From positions 312,810,238-312,874,237 of the forward strand of contig NC_133537.1 of assembly GCF_048544455.1 (NCBI RefSeq): a DNA stretch of 64,000 bases, in the 5' to 3' direction. How positions within the stretch are numbered: position 1 is the stretch's first letter; every line of letters begins with the position of its first letter. The notes under the pieces were generated by a model that saw only the letters and a list, made by a program, of their open reading frames with translations, was not told where the DNA came from and did no database searches. Source of the stretch: Silene latifolia (lineage: Eukaryota > Streptophyta > Magnoliopsida > Caryophyllales > Caryophyllaceae). Below, in pieces: positions 45,409 through 58,800 of this stretch. The translations under genes were made by a program, and so were the position numbers.

Positions 45409-45613
45409 GATTTGGGATCATATGAGACCAACCCTTTAGGTGAGAACGGTGAGAACACTTTTCAACCATTAGATTTAACTCCACTAAATCTAATCTAAGG
45501 GTTGTGATTAACTCTATTATACAACCACCTATCGCGCCTAATCCATTGACCGACATTGACCCGTCAAAAAAGTCAGCGCCACCGGTCAATGGCGGTCAAC
45601 AACGGTGGTTTGG
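45409..45613. other. Interspersed repeat fragment, no gene
   Basis: Contains GGTGAGAACGGTGAGAACAC and a short palindromic stretch (CACTAAATCTAATCTAAGGG opposite CATTAGATTTAACTCC). It looks like a decayed repeat, and I cannot name the family. Confidence 0.4.
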
Positions 45614-46668
45614 TCGACCTCTTGGTTGAGATGCGCTTGCTATTACCACTGTGCCACAAGCATCTTGTTGCTATTTTTGTATCTCTTTTGATATATGAAT
45701 GTATGTTAAGACCTGAGTTAAAACAATATGTACCTATAATAATTATTAAATGTACTTCTAACTTATATACAATGTACATTCAGTATAAAATCAATGTAAT
45801 GCTTAGTTAGTTAAATATATTTGATAAAGATTGAACAAAATATCGTATGTACTTATGATAATTTGTACTTATTATTTACATAATTATTATAAAATTTACA
45901 TTTGTTATAGGTCATATTATTTTAATGAAAAATGTACGTACAATATATTTATGCCGAAGGTACATTTTATTTTCGTTGGAGGTACATAATATATTCCTAT
46001 ATGACATGTCATGTATATTTCAATTATCTATTAAATTCATATCATTAATTCGTTAGGTTCATCATATATATATATATGTAAGGGGTACATTGACCGTATG
46101 ATATAGGTACATCTATAATAAAGGTACATTTTGTAATAATTATAGGTACATATCATGTTTAACTACAATTATTTATTAACTTTATTTCACTTATTCATCG
46201 AGGACACATTATTTATATTGGAGATACATTAAATATTAAGTATAGATACAAAGAATAATTATCACAAGTACATAAAATATGTGGTCAATTTTTGCCAAGT
46301 ACCCTTAACTAACTCAACATGTACATTGATTTTATACTAAAGGTACATTTAATAGAAGCTAGAAGTACATTTAATAGTATAAAATCAATGTAATGCCCAG
46401 TTAGTTAAATGTACATGATAAAAATTGATCAAAATATTTTATGTACTTATGATAATTATTATTTGTACATATAATTTATATAATTATTATAAATTAATGA
46501 AAAATGTATATATGTACAATATATTTATGTCAAAGGTATATTTTATTACCATTGAAGGTACATAATATTTTTTCAGTATGACATGTCATGTATATTTCAA
46601 TTACTTTTCAAATACATAACATTAATTCGTTATGTGCATCTTAGATATATATACATGTAGGGCGTACA
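45614..46668. repeat. Fold-back repeat, left part (GTACAT-rich)
   Basis: Starts at a tRNA-like head in reverse (A box complement CCACTGTGCCA at 45646-45656). It contains dozens of GTACAT/ATGTAC motifs in AT-rich DNA. The block at ~45783-46060 recurs directly at 46377-46668. The block at ~46110-46376 is its approximate inverted partner and also matches 56425-56700 directly. The overall order is arm, inverted arm, arm, copia insertion, inverted arm. Confidence 0.75.
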
Positions 46669-47910
46669 TCAAAGATCATAGATCCATATTAGACTCTCTA
46701 ATAAAAAATAAATTATCTCATAATTTATCATTTTGATGATCTATGTAACATGCATGCAAATATAAAAGCATAAAAAAGAAAGTTAAGGAAAAACAATTTC
46801 CTTACATAGATTTTTATGGTAATATGGGCACAATCAAGATCTCCTACCTTGATTGTTCTTGAGCTTATAACAAAAGGATGATCCTCCTAAAAAATCTTCA
46901 AAGAGAATATCTCCTAACAATATGCACCCAAGAACTCAACCCAATTAATCTAACAAGTATTTACTAGTAACTTATTAGAATTATTCCCTTGATAATATGT
47001 AAATAATACTAACACTCTTAGTAATTATTTGTTTTAGTTTACTAACAACTTAGTAAAGGATGAATAATAATTTTAGAGAGATGATAGATTTTGTTCACAT
47101 GCAAAACACATAAGTGAAGTAGTGTAGAAATGAACATAAGATGGAGTATATAGGAGGGGAAAGTGGCGGGTGGAGTGAGGTAGTGTGTAGGAGTGAATTT
47201 CTTATTTTTTTGTCAATCTTACATCACATGCAAAATCATTATAAGATAACTTATGGAAGTATATAAAGTAAGGTGAAATGATTATGTTCCTAATTATCCA
47301 CAACACTCTATTTTACACGTTCCACTTGCCCATTTACGGTCCATATTGGTTCTTATATTTGTCGCACAAATACGTGTAAATATTATTTTAAACATCGTTT
47401 CATGTTTAAATACTTCCATAATTAATTCGTTCAAATCACTCCGTAAATATACGTGTACTGCTACACATATTATTTACGTACTAATATTAATCGCATTAAT
47501 CAATTAGTACAATTTTAGTGAATTAACAATTAATTAACTAAAACCCGTCTCATAAAATTTATTATTTAATTATCGCGTAATTAAATAATAACTGCCGCTC
47601 CTCGAGTTCGCAACTCAAAATCTCTCTAAAAATAATCGACTAACCTTTTAGTCTATAAATCAAGGGACTAAATAAATTGTATCTCATACAATTAATTAGT
47701 TGTCTATTGGGGTTCGTTCCTTTAGGTGTGACCGAAAGGGGTCAGTTGATCACCGCCGTCTCACGACAATAACGCCAAACTCTAGTCAGCCAACCGTTAT
47801 CGATTTACGTTAATCAACTGACGAAGATCAAATAATTAAATATCTGATGATATTCCTTTAATGAGATTTATTATGTAAACGCACTATTGTGGAGGACACT
47901 AACTCCAACA
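46669..47910 (-). repeat. 3' LTR of the 46.7 kb copia
   Basis: 1242 bp. Its outer end (minus-strand 3' terminus) reads ...TTTGA where the 5' LTR has ...TTTCA, so the terminal CA is mutated. It is preceded on the minus strand by the polypurine tract AGTGGGAGAT. Confidence 0.92.
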
Positions 47911-48717
47911 ATCTCCCACTTGTCCGACACAACGTGTGCGCTACCAATTCTCTTGTCCGTTTTAATCTCTCACTCAATGCAAGGTGTCTTTTAGGTCGCA
48001 CTTGCACATGAACATATCGCGAGTGGTTTTCTCGATCGGGAGTGTGACTACCTGACCAGAAAAATCTCTCACAGATTACTTCCGAGCGTGGCCACGCATT
48101 TGTAGTCATTAACTCCTCGAGTGGCCTTGAGATATAGTTTACCCAACGTGGGTGGACAATTCCTGTATGCCCTATCTATCCTATTGCACAATACAGATCA
48201 CCATGACCTAGTAAATGCCCTTTTGGCCTCCTTTCACGGCACGACCTAGGACAAAAACCAAAGTCACTTGAAAACTGCATTTGCTCAGATAATAGTCTTC
48301 AGTCAAAAGAATCGACTCATTAGAACATCTTAGAGATCCCCGCCACGACCAAGCGTTTATAATAGAATTTAGGGACTCTCTAAATGGTCATTGTCCGGCA
48401 AAGTGTCACACACTCTGCCTATGTAATCGACTAGTCATCACGTATGACCTTATGGTGTTGAACAACCATCAATCGACTTACAATCTAGTCACTCCGAGAT
48501 GTCACCTCATTAAGTGACTAGGGATAAAATACAATGTTCATCTTATTCACTTGAATAGTGTTCAACATTGTCTCCACAACTTATTCAGATAAACAAGGTA
48601 TTTAAAAATTTAGTCACACTAAATAAAAGATTCATAAAAGAATGAATGCGAAAACAATGAATGTGATTATCATATATATAATAAGAGATACACTATCCAA
48701 TATTACATATCCATAAT
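47911..48717 (-). other. Polypurine tract and 3' UTR of the 46.7 kb copia
   Basis: AGTGGGAGAT at 47911-47920 (minus strand) abuts the 3' LTR. The ~800 bp beyond has no supported gene. Confidence 0.75.
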
Positions 48718-51700
48718 CTAAAGAAAATCTGGTACTCGTCTCAATCCCATTGCGACGACATGACCATCATGCTTAGCCTTTGATAAAAGCTTGGTTAAAG
48801 GATCAGCAATATTATCAGCTGTCCCAACCTTACAAATGTCAATTTCCTTCCTTTCCACATAATCTCTAATTACATGGTATTTCCTTTCAATGTGTCTAGA
48901 TTTGTTACTAGATTTAGGCTCTTTGGCTTGAAAAATAGCTCCACTGTTATCACAATATAGAGTGATAGGATCTTTGGCGGAATGGACTACTCTTAGCCCC
49001 TCCATGAATTGCCTAATCCAAACAAACTTCCTTCGCACCTCGACGCCGCAAGGTACTCACCTCTGTTGTAGAATCCGCGGTAACGCTTTGCTTGAAGCTC
49101 TTCCAGCAAATAGCTCCTCCATTTAGCATAAACACATAGCCGGATTGGGATTTCATATCATCCCGATAGGTTTGGAAACTTGCGTCTGTGTAACCTCTTA
49201 CACGCAACTCAGTTTCTCCTCCAAACACTAAGAACGAATCCTTAGTCCTTCTCAAGTACTTAAGGATGTTCTTTACGGCTATCCAGTGACTCTCACCAGG
49301 CTTGGCTTGATAACGATTTGTCATGCTCAAGGCATACGCAACGTCGGGACGAGTGAAAATCATAGCATACATGATAGACCCAACAGCGGAAGCATAAGGG
49401 ACGGTCTTCATGTGTTCAATCTCCTTAGGGGTAGAGGGAGACTGTGACTTGCTCAAAGTAATCCCTTGGCCCATAGGTAGAAATCCTCTTTTGGAGTCTT
49501 TCATATTGCACCGGTCAAGAACTTTGTCAATATAAGCCTCTTGACTCAATGCTAGTATCCTCTTGGACCTATCCATATAGATCCGGATACCCAAGATTCG
49601 TTGTGCCTCTCCCAAGTCCTTCATTTGGAAGTGTTTTCCTAGCCACTCCTTAACGGAAGTGAGCGATGGAACATCATTCTCAATGAGCAATATGTCATCC
49701 ACATATAGGACAAGGAATGAAACCTTACTCCCACTAAACTTCATGTATAAACACGGTTCTTCCACACTTCTAGTGAAACCGTATTGTTTAATGACATGAT
49801 CAAAGCGATGATTCCAACTCCTAGATGCTTGCTTAAGACCATAAATGGACTTCTTGAGCTTACACACCTTCTTAGGGTTAGATGTATCCACAAAACCTTC
49901 AGGTTGTATCATGTACACCTCTTCTTCTAGAATCCCATTCAAGAAGGCGGTTTTGACATCCATTTGCCAAATCTCATAATCATAAAATGCGGCAACCGCT
50001 AAGATTATCCTAAGCAACTGGAGCGAAGGTTTCGTCATAGTGTAAACCATGAACTTGGGTGAAACCTTTTGCCACCAATCTAGCTTTGTAAACATCTACA
50101 TGTTTATCCACGCCGAGCTTAATTTTATATATCCATTTACACTGAAGGGGTCGTACTCACTCAGGTAAATCCACTAAGTCCCATACTTGGTTCTCGTACA
50201 TGGAATCCATTTCGGACCGCATGGCTTCTAGCCAAAGCGAGGAGTCGGGACTAGACATGGCCGATTTGTAGGTAGTGGGTTCATCACTTTCCAAAAGTAA
50301 CAAAACACCATCCTCTTCGATGTTAACAAGGTAGCTGTCAGGTGGATTAGAAATCCTACTTGACTTTCTAGGAACAATTACCGTTTCAGAGGAAGAGGGT
50401 ATGCTATCCTCCACGTTCTCCTCTACCTCATTCTCGGTTTGTGGCTCTCGAACTTCTTCAAGTTCAAATTTTCTCCCGCTCTGTCTCCTAGAAATAAACT
50501 CCTTTTCTAGGAAGACAGCATCACGAGCCACAAAAACTTTGTTCTCTTGTTTATTGTAGAAGTAATAGCCACGTGTTTCCCTTGGATATCCTACAAAAAG
50601 ACATTTGTCAGACCTGGGAGCAAGTTTATTGTCAGACTTGATCTTGACGTACGCTTCGCAACCCCAAATACGCATGAATGACAAATGAGGTACTTTCCCT
50701 ATCCATATCTCATATGGAGTCTTATCAGCCGCTTTAGTCGGGCTTCGATTTAGTGAAAATGTTGCAGACAAGAGGGCAAAACCCCAAAATGAACTAGGAA
50801 GCTCAGTTAGACTCATCATAGACCGAACCATATCTAGTAAAGTTCGGTTTCTCCTTTCGGCCACACCATTTAATTGCGGTGTGCTAGGAGGAGTCCATTG
50901 TGATACTATACCACAATCTTTTAGGTGTGAATCAAATTCATAATTTAGATATTCACCACCACGATCGGATCGTAGGGTCTTAATCTTTTTATCCAATTGG
51001 TTCTCTACTTCATTTTGGAACTCTTTGAACTTGTCAAAGGCTTCACTCTTGTTCTTCATTAAGTAGACATACCCATATCTACTTAAGTCATCAGTAAAAG
51101 TAATGAAGTAGTGAAAACCTCCTCTAGCGGTGATGGTTAATGATCCACACACATCCGTATATATGAGAGCCAAAACCTCACTAGCTCGTGTCCCTTTTCC
51201 CGCAAAAGGTGCACGAGTCATCTTGCCTAGAAGGCAAGACTCGCATGTACCATAAGATTCGAAACCAAATGGTTTGAGCACTTTTGATGAAGTAAGTCTC
51301 TTAATGCGTCTTTCGTTTATGTGGCCTAAACGACAATGCCAAAGGTAGGATTCGTTTGGATCACCCGTTTTGAGCTTTTTAGTTTCCATATGATAAACGT
51401 CATTAACATCATTTAAAACATAAATGTCTCCAATTGAAATGGCCTTGCCATAAACCACATCATTTAAAGAAAAAGTACAACACTTGTCCTTAATCATAAA
51501 ACAAAAGCCTTCCGCGTCTAACGCGGAAATGGAGATGATGTTTTTAGTTAAAGTTGGCACAAAATAACACTTATTTAAATACAACTCTAAACCACTAGCT
51601 AAAGTGAGCACATAGGTCCCACGAAAACGGCGGCTACTATAGCTCCATTGCCCATGCGGAGATCCATATCACCTTTTGCTAGTGCTTGCACGTCCCTTAA

Positions 51701-52713
51701 ACCTTGCAAATGATTACAAAGGTGAGAGTCACATCCGGTATCAAGTACTCAAGTGAAAGTACAAGCATAATTAACGTCTATCACATAAAGAGGAAATCAT
51801 ACCAATAGGCGTCACACGCCCTTCCTTGAGATCCTCCAAGTATTTGGGACAACTCCTCCTATAATGCCCCTTCCCATTACAATGGAAACATTCGGCCTCG
51901 GAGAGTTTGACACTTTTTGCCTTGGGATTGCCATTCTCAACGGCCTTCCCCTTTCCCTTGTCATGTTTCTTTGACGATTTCTTAAATTGGGACTTTTCCT
52001 TCCCTTTTTCTTTCTTAACTCCAAGGGACATGTTCTTTAACTTCATGGTTAAAACATCTCCTTTTTCACTCCCACTAGCTTCCATATCCCTCTCCGCTTG
52101 GGTGAGGAGTGCATGAATTTCATGATAACTCTTATCCATGTCATTCATGTTGTAGTTTACCCTAAAGTGGGAAAACTTGGTGGGAAGTGAGTGGAGGATA
52201 CGATCCACCACAAGAATCTTAGGAATCTTACAACCTAGACGCTCTAGAATGTCAACATATTCGACCATTTTGAGTACATGGGGACCAACCTTTTGGCCCC
52301 TCTCAAGCTTTAGCTTCAAAGAAGCGTGCCGCCGCATCGTATTGACGGACTTTAGGTGTTTGTGAAAACATAGTGATCATACGAGTGAATATCTCGTACG
52401 CATTTAAAGAAATGCATGATAGCTTGAGCTTTGGGGACATCGAACATATCAACACATTCTTGATATCATTCGACATCCTCACATGGTCATCATAGGCGGT
52501 CCGCACCGCCGATGAAGCCCTTGGACCGGGCTCGATAGGAGGAGCATCGGTCAAGTAAGTGAGCACATTGTCGGACAACGCAGCACTTTTGATGTTGGAT
52601 TCCCATTCAAGAAAGTTACTACCGTCATCTTTTAAGATACATTTGTCCATTACGGACCTTATCCATGAGTCTTTGCCTAGTGAATTAATCGATGGAGTTG
52701 ATGAAGTTGCCAT
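48718..52713 (-). pseudogene. Copia Gag-Pol polyprotein, five pieces
   Basis: Gag starts at 52713 (MATSSTPSINSLGKDSWIRS) and is broken near 52310 by a one-base insertion. It resumes at 52337-51771 with the capsid end and the knuckle CFHCNGKGHYRRSC. Protease retains VLDTGCDSHLCNH but has a TGA in place of the preceding Trp. Integrase lies in 50157-51611 (LWHCRLGHINERRIKRL, CESCLLGKM, TFTDDLSRYGYVYLMK, AERRNRTLLDMVRSMM), ended by a stop at VWDLVDLPE. RT lies in 49013-50095 (IWQMDVKTAFLNGILEEEVY, LYVDDILLI). RNase H is at 48718-49038 (LYCDNSGAIFQAKEPKSSNK). Domain order is standard copia. The lesions prevent a full product, although each domain is well kept. Confidence 0.9.
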
Positions 52714-54646
52714 TGCGAATTAAAATGCTACAACAAAAAGGAAAAATTAACATCCATTGTTTTAAAAATTACTTGTGAAAACATGTTTAACAAGTTTTAG
52801 CATTTATATAATGATCTCCCACTAAATTATATAAATGATTCCAAGACCCAAATTTTAAATAAAAATGAGCATCGCTTGGGCGAAACATCCCATAATTGTG
52901 TAAATTCGGTAAGTCACTTTGACTAATTCTACCTCTAGAACTCTTGGTCGACGAATTTCCTTAAATTCATCTACTAGCCCCGGAACACAAGACCGTCTTA
53001 TATCCCGTTGAGTCCAACCAATTTTAGCGTGTGATAACCGTTTACCACCCTACTTACCCAAGGTAAAAAGAGAACACCCCGCTTGGGCGAGCGTGGCTCT
53101 TATGAACAAGAGATTCATAGGTGTTACTAATTGGTAAGGCTAATCTCAATTTTAGTTATGTGAGAGATCTTGTCAATTTAGTCATAAATTCCTTATAAGT
53201 GAATTAAGTCGGTGAATGTAAATGACATGAATTGACAACCGCGAAAATAAAATGCATGTGAATGGCGATTTTGCATGCGCGAAAATAAAACAAGCAAACA
53301 AGTAAGCATATGAATAAATCCAAGTATGGCCACCTAGTTAATAAAAACTAGTCTATTATATTTCGGAAACCAACTCCTTGGTCCCTTGCCTCTTCATTCC
53401 ATAAGTGGCTTCTTCTTGTGGGATTTGGAACACCTTCCAAAAATAGACTCCGTCTCGATGTAATCCGTCTTTTGGAAACGCCGGTAAGAATAACTATTAC
53501 AATTGAATTACATAGCTATTCCTGTTATACATTAATTAATAAAATAAATAAAACTATTAATTAATTACAAACCGATGATACGAGATCGTATTTAATTACA
53601 AACAAATCGATATTCCCATTCATTTCGGGTAATAACGATTAAAATTAAACTAGGTCATACTAGGTACAACAAGATAAATACTTTAAATAAATGACAATCA
53701 TTCATTTAACTTAAATAAATATGCTTAAAATGCTGTAAAATCATACCAAAATCGCCCTATCTATCAATCGTTGGTATCCATCTCGGTTTTTGTGGATTTA
53801 ATCGATTTTTAACATGTAAAAATCAATAATCAACTCTTAAATCTCATTTAAGTCCAAACTAATTGTCCAAACTGTTTTGAACCTCAAAATTAGTCCTCAC
53901 TAATTTTATGATAAATAATTAGTTTGATTTGGTGATATTTTGCTAATTTAATCGGTAAAATCATAATATTTAAGTAAAAATCCAAAATAATTGAAAAATT
54001 ACCCAAACATTTGAAACAAAAATTTTGAGTATTCTGAAACACTCCCAAGAACACCAAAATGTCAGAAAAAATGCCCCAAAAATCCGGATAAAATTTGTGA
54101 AGAAAAAAATCGATATTTATCGGTTGTTAACCACTAAAACCAATAAATACCAAAACAAGGTGAAAATACATTTTAAAATTCACTTTTAACATTTAAATAA
54201 TATTTTTTAAATGTACATAAATTTATCAAGGGCAGAATCAAATGTTCGAAATTATGATTAAATTATTTCACTTTTATCGACTTTTATCTCATAAAATCAA
54301 TAAACATGCAAAAATTCGAACCAACCTTCAACCTTTTGGATACAATCAGTAGAAACCATGCATGAAATACCATAAAAATTCCATAGACCGAATCAACCTT
54401 TAACTATTTTTAGTCAATTTTTAACTAAAATACGGCATTTTGACTCGGTTTTCTACCAAAAATCATTAAAAATAGCAAAATAACTTCATAAATCACCAAA
54501 CTTAACCACAAACCTTTTAAGATCAGTAGGTATGCATGCCCCAAAAATTTCGTGCTAAAACCTCTCCTAATACATTTTTTGAGTTTTTATAAATTATCTC
54601 ATAATTCATTAATAAGCTTAAAATCAACATGCAAATTACAAGCCTA
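52714..54646 (-). other. Leader of the 46.7 kb copia (target of the hairpin arms)
   Basis: About 1.9 kb, noncoding. It aligns with 9804-12845 except that the Helitron is missing; the empty site is at ~53910-53930. It is the ancestral form of the sequence duplicated in arms A and B. Confidence 0.85.
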
Positions 54647-54658
54647 AGCTCTGATACA
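54647..54658 (-). promoter_or_regulatory. Primer-binding site, one base changed
   Basis: Minus strand reads TTGTATCAGAGC, where the rearranged relative has TGGTATCAGAGC. The mutation falls at the tRNA-Met 3' end. Confidence 0.85.
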
Positions 54659-54661
54659 ACT

Positions 54662-55902
54662 TGAAAGATCATAGATCCATATTAGACTCTCTAATAAAAT
54701 TAAATTATCTCATAATTTATCATTTTGATGATCTATGTAACATGCATACAAATATAAAAGCATAAAAAAGAAAGTTAAGGAAAAACAATTTCCTTACATA
54801 GATTTTTATGGTAATATGGGCACAATCAAGATCTCCTACCTTGATTGTTCTTGAGCTTATAACAAAAGGATGATCCTCCTAAAAAATCTTCAAAGAGAAG
54901 ATCTCCTAACAATATGCACCCAAGAACTCAACCCAATTAATCTAACAAGTATTTACTAGTAATTTATTAGAATTATTCCCTTGATAATATGTAAATAATA
55001 CTAACACTCTTAGTAATTATTTGTTTTAGTTTACTAACAACTTAGTAAAGGATGAATAATAATTTTAGAGAGATGATAGATTTTGTTCACATGCAAAACA
55101 CATAAGTGAAGTAGTGTAGAAATGAACATAAGATGGAGTATATAGGAGGAAAAAGTGGCGGGTGGAGTGAGGTAGTGTGTAGGAGTGAATTTCTTATTTT
55201 TTTGTCAATCTTACATCACATGCAAAATCATTATAAGATAACTTATGGAAGTATATAAAGTAAGGTGAAATGATTATGTTCCTAATCATCCACAACACTC
55301 TATTTTACACGTTCCACTTGACCATTTACGGTCCATATTGGTTCTTATATTTGTCGCACAAATACGTGTAAATATTATTTTAAACATCGCTTCATGTTTA
55401 AATACTTCCATAATTAATTCGTTCAAATCACTCCGTAAATATACGTGTACTGCTACACATATTATTTACGTACTAATATTAATCACATTAATCAATTAGT
55501 ACAATTTTAGTGAATTAACAATTAATTAACTAAAACTCGTCTCATAAAATTTATTATTTAATTATCGCGTAATTAAATAATAACTGCCGCTCCTCGAGTT
55601 CGCAACTCAAAATCTCTCTAAAAATAATCGACTAACCTTTTAGTCTATAAATCAAGGGACTAAATAAATTGTATCTCATACAATTAATTAGTTGTCTATT
55701 GGGGTTCGTTCCTTTAGGTGTGACCGAAAGGGGTCAGTTGATCACCGCCGTCTCACGACAATAACGTCAAACTCTAGTCAACCAACCGTTATCGATTTAC
55801 GTTAATCAACTGACGAAGATCAAATAATTAAATATCTGATGATATTCCTTTAATGAGATTTATTATGTAAACTCACTATTGTGGAGGACACTAACTCCAA
55901 CA
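54662..55902 (-). repeat. 5' LTR of the 46.7 kb copia
   Basis: 1241 bp, TGTTGGAGTTAGTGTCCTCC ... TTTCA on the minus strand. It is homologous to the LTR at 12860-14098. Confidence 0.92.
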
Positions 55903-55907
55903 GTACA

Positions 55908-56744
55908 TTGACCATATGATATAGGTACATCTTATAATAACTATGGGTACATATCAAAGTATTTATGTTTATTTAAATTATTTATCAATCACGTTTCAAC
56001 AAATCATCAAGTACCTTTAATTTGTTTAGGAGGTACATTAAATATATCTACAATAGGTAAATTTATTAACGATTATAGATTCATATCATGTTTATTTTAA
56101 TTAATTATCTTGCACGGATGAATAAATCATTTACATTTTATGTATATGAGAGGTACATTAAATTTATAATATAGGTCCATATAATACTTATTAAAGGTAT
56201 ATATCATGTTTATTTTAATTAGTTATCAATTATGACTCGATTTTTTATTATGTACATTTTATTTATATAAGAGGCACATTAAATATATATTATAAGTACA
56301 TATAATAAATATTAAAGTTACATACCATGTATATCTTAATTAGTTACAAGGCATGTTTCAATAATTATTCAAGTACATTTTAATAATATAGAAGGGACAT
56401 GAAATATATAATAAATGTACATTTTAATAATTATAGCTACATATCATATTTACTACAATTGTTTATTAACTTTATTTCACTTACTCATCGGGGACACATT
56501 ATATATATTGGAGGTACATTAAATATAAAGTATAGATACAAAGAATAATTAACATAAGTACATAAAATATGTTGTTCAATTTTTATCAAGTACACTTAAC
56601 TAACTCATCATGTACATTGATTTTATACTGAATGTACATTAAATATAAACTGGAAGTACATTTAATAGTTACTAGAGGTACATATTGTTTTAGCTCAGGT
56701 CTTAACAAAGATATATATATTAAAAGAAATACAAAAATAACAAC
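55908..56744. repeat. Fold-back repeat, right part (GTACAT-rich)
   Basis: Continues the interrupted repeat (TTGACCATATGATATAGG here and a near copy at ~46088). Its outer ~300 bp is the reverse complement of 45700-45860 and also resembles 46110-46376 directly. No gene. Confidence 0.75.
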
Positions 56745-56930
56745 AAGATGCATGTGTCACAGTGGTAAAAGTAAGTGCATTTCAACCAAGAGGTCGTGGG
56801 TTTAATCCCCATCAACAACATTTTTGCATGTGTAAACTTTTATTTTTATTTTAATGAAAGCTGCGCGCATCCTTTATAATAAAAATAATAATAATAAAAA
56901 AAAAATAACAATAATAATATTATTATTATT
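56745..56930 (+). mobile_element. SINE-like unit: tRNA-type head, LINE-like tail, AAT tract
   Basis: The A-box-like TGTCACAGTGG at 56755-56765 and the B-box-like GGTTTAATCCC at 56799-56809 have tRNA spacing. After a short body comes a ~50-bp tail (56831-56880) that matches the 3' end of the LINE at 59969-60019 with few differences, including AATGAAAG and GCATC. An impure AAT tract (56877-56930) follows, as after that LINE. The head also occurs inverted at ~45614-45660, without the tail. Confidence 0.6.
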
Positions 56931-58124
56931 ATCCAATCTGATCTCTTGACTCCGTCTCAAGTAAACCGTCACCGCCACTAATGCCTTTAGTCATCGCCTC
57001 GTGCCGTAGTGCACACCTCCTTTCAATTCTAATATTAATAACAATGATGATACACAAATTGTTTAATAAGACTGACCCATTAGATAAAAACCCCAAAAAA
57101 TCAAATACGTAATACTCTATGAAGGGAGAAATGTAAGCCCAATTGAACGATTTCTTTCCACCTAAAAATTTAACTTCTCTAAGCCACAAGTAAGACCTCG
57201 GAATCTCAGATGTTAGCCGTGCCACCAACGACTTCCTCCACTCCGGCCTCAGATTCCGACGATAATAACACAACCGACTGTATACTCCGATTGAAATATA
57301 TAACTCAAACCCATAAATTTTAACTTACAACATAAAATTTTCAAACTAAATTTAATAGTTATTAAACTAAAATCTTACCTAAAAAAAAGCAAAATTGAAA
57401 GCTTGAGTCTTCATCTAATCACATGAAGTTTTCAAATTAAAATTGTGAGTTTAGAAATTAAAACTTTAAGATATTAAAATTATGTAAATGAGGAACCTGA
57501 AAAAATCAATTAAGCATAAATCAGAATCCGAATTTTCAACTTAAATCACAAAGTTATCCAGTTAAAAATACAAGTATTCAACTTTAAAAACTGGAACTTG
57601 AAGATCAAACGAAACCTTGTTGTCGGTAATTAATGTCGAGGAGTCGGGGAACGTCAACCATGGAGGTGATGAAGAGCGACTTTTTTGTGGCTGTAGAGGA
57701 GGCGGTAGTGTTGAAGACGTGCGCTGCAACAGAGATAACGGAGTTGGCGGAGTAAGGTCATGGGTTTCAAACAAGATGGAGGCCAGACGTGGGTTGAAAG
57801 GGTAGTGGAGGGGTAGAGTTTTGTATTTATATTTTTTTTTAATTTCATTTTAGCTTATATTTCTCTTGTTGGGCTAATTTCTACTATTGGAATTGTCTTA
57901 TGTTATAGAAAGATCCTATAAAGTTACTGATGATGATAAAATTTTTATAATGCAAAAATGAATATGCTAATTATTTTCATTTGGGTTGAAAAGATTGCTA
58001 TAAACTCCGTTTTTAATTTGGGTATGTTTTGGGCCTTATTTTGGCCTCATTGGGCCCCTAAGTCCAATCTTAACAAGCTCAATAAGCAAATTAAAGGATA
58101 ACTAACAGAGACATAACAGACTAA
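56931..58124. other. Intergenic DNA without a recognised gene
   Basis: AT-rich. The frames at 56929-57273 and 57562-57848 (minus) and 57617-57805 (plus) have no domain I recognise and no homologous neighbour. The 57600-57800 stretch is less AT-rich and could be a decayed gene or repeat fragment. Confidence 0.4.
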
Positions 58125-58159
58125 GGCCCTGTTCTTTTGGACTTAAAGTCATTTAATTT

Positions 58160-58372
58160 AAGTTTACTTCAGATCCTATAAGTTCAGTCCAGATCAGATC
58201 CTATAAATTCAGTTCAAATCCTATAAGTTCAGTTCAATTCAGATCTTATAAGTTCAGTTCAGTTTAGATCTTATAAGTTCAGTTCATATCCTATAAGTTC
58301 AGTTCAGTTCAGATCCTATAAGTTCAGTTCAGATCCTATAAGTTCAGATCCTATAATTCAGTTTAGAAAAGT
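58160..58372. repeat. Minisatellite block 1, GATCCTATAAGTTCAGTTCA unit
   Basis: Roughly ten units of ~15-25 bp built from TTCAG, GATCC and TATAAG, with the number of TTCAG steps varying between units. The second block (60236-60500) is in the same orientation. Confidence 0.9.
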
Positions 58373-58599
58373 TATATACAGAGTATTATTTTTAAAATCG
58401 ACGCAAAAATATTTGACATTATTAGTTATTCGATACATATATACATTATTATTTTTAAAGCAAAATTATCACTCTTCTCATTATTTTTTATCGTAATGTT
58501 ACCGTAGTATAATGTATGAACAAAACAATGAATATAAAATGGAAAAATGTTATTATCTTACCTTGTGTTTTTGACTATATTTTCTTATCATTGTTCTCT

Positions 58600-58799
<200 letters not shown>

Positions 58800-58800
58800 G

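Larger units (their letters stand above)
46669..55902 (-). mobile_element. Complete Ty1/copia element in the fold-back repeat
   Basis: 9234 bp with two ~1.24 kb LTRs (46669-47910 and 54662-55902) and a perfect GTACA target duplication (46664-46668 and 55903-55907). Minus-strand order: 5' LTR, primer site, ~1.9 kb leader, gag, protease, integrase, RT, RNase H, 3' UTR, polypurine tract, 3' LTR. LTRs differ only at scattered positions by eye, suggesting a fairly recent insertion. The leader matches arms A and B of the 4.7-14.1 kb locus but lacks their Helitron. Confidence 0.93.

Noticed and set aside
56750-56815. A functional tRNA gene
   Set aside because: Has A/B-box-like sequences but no pairing acceptor stem or convincing anticodon arm; fits a tRNA-derived SINE head better.
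56929-57273. A 114-residue minus-strand gene
   Set aside because: No recognisable domain, no promoter or splice context, and it starts at a microsatellite; noted as unexplained DNA only.
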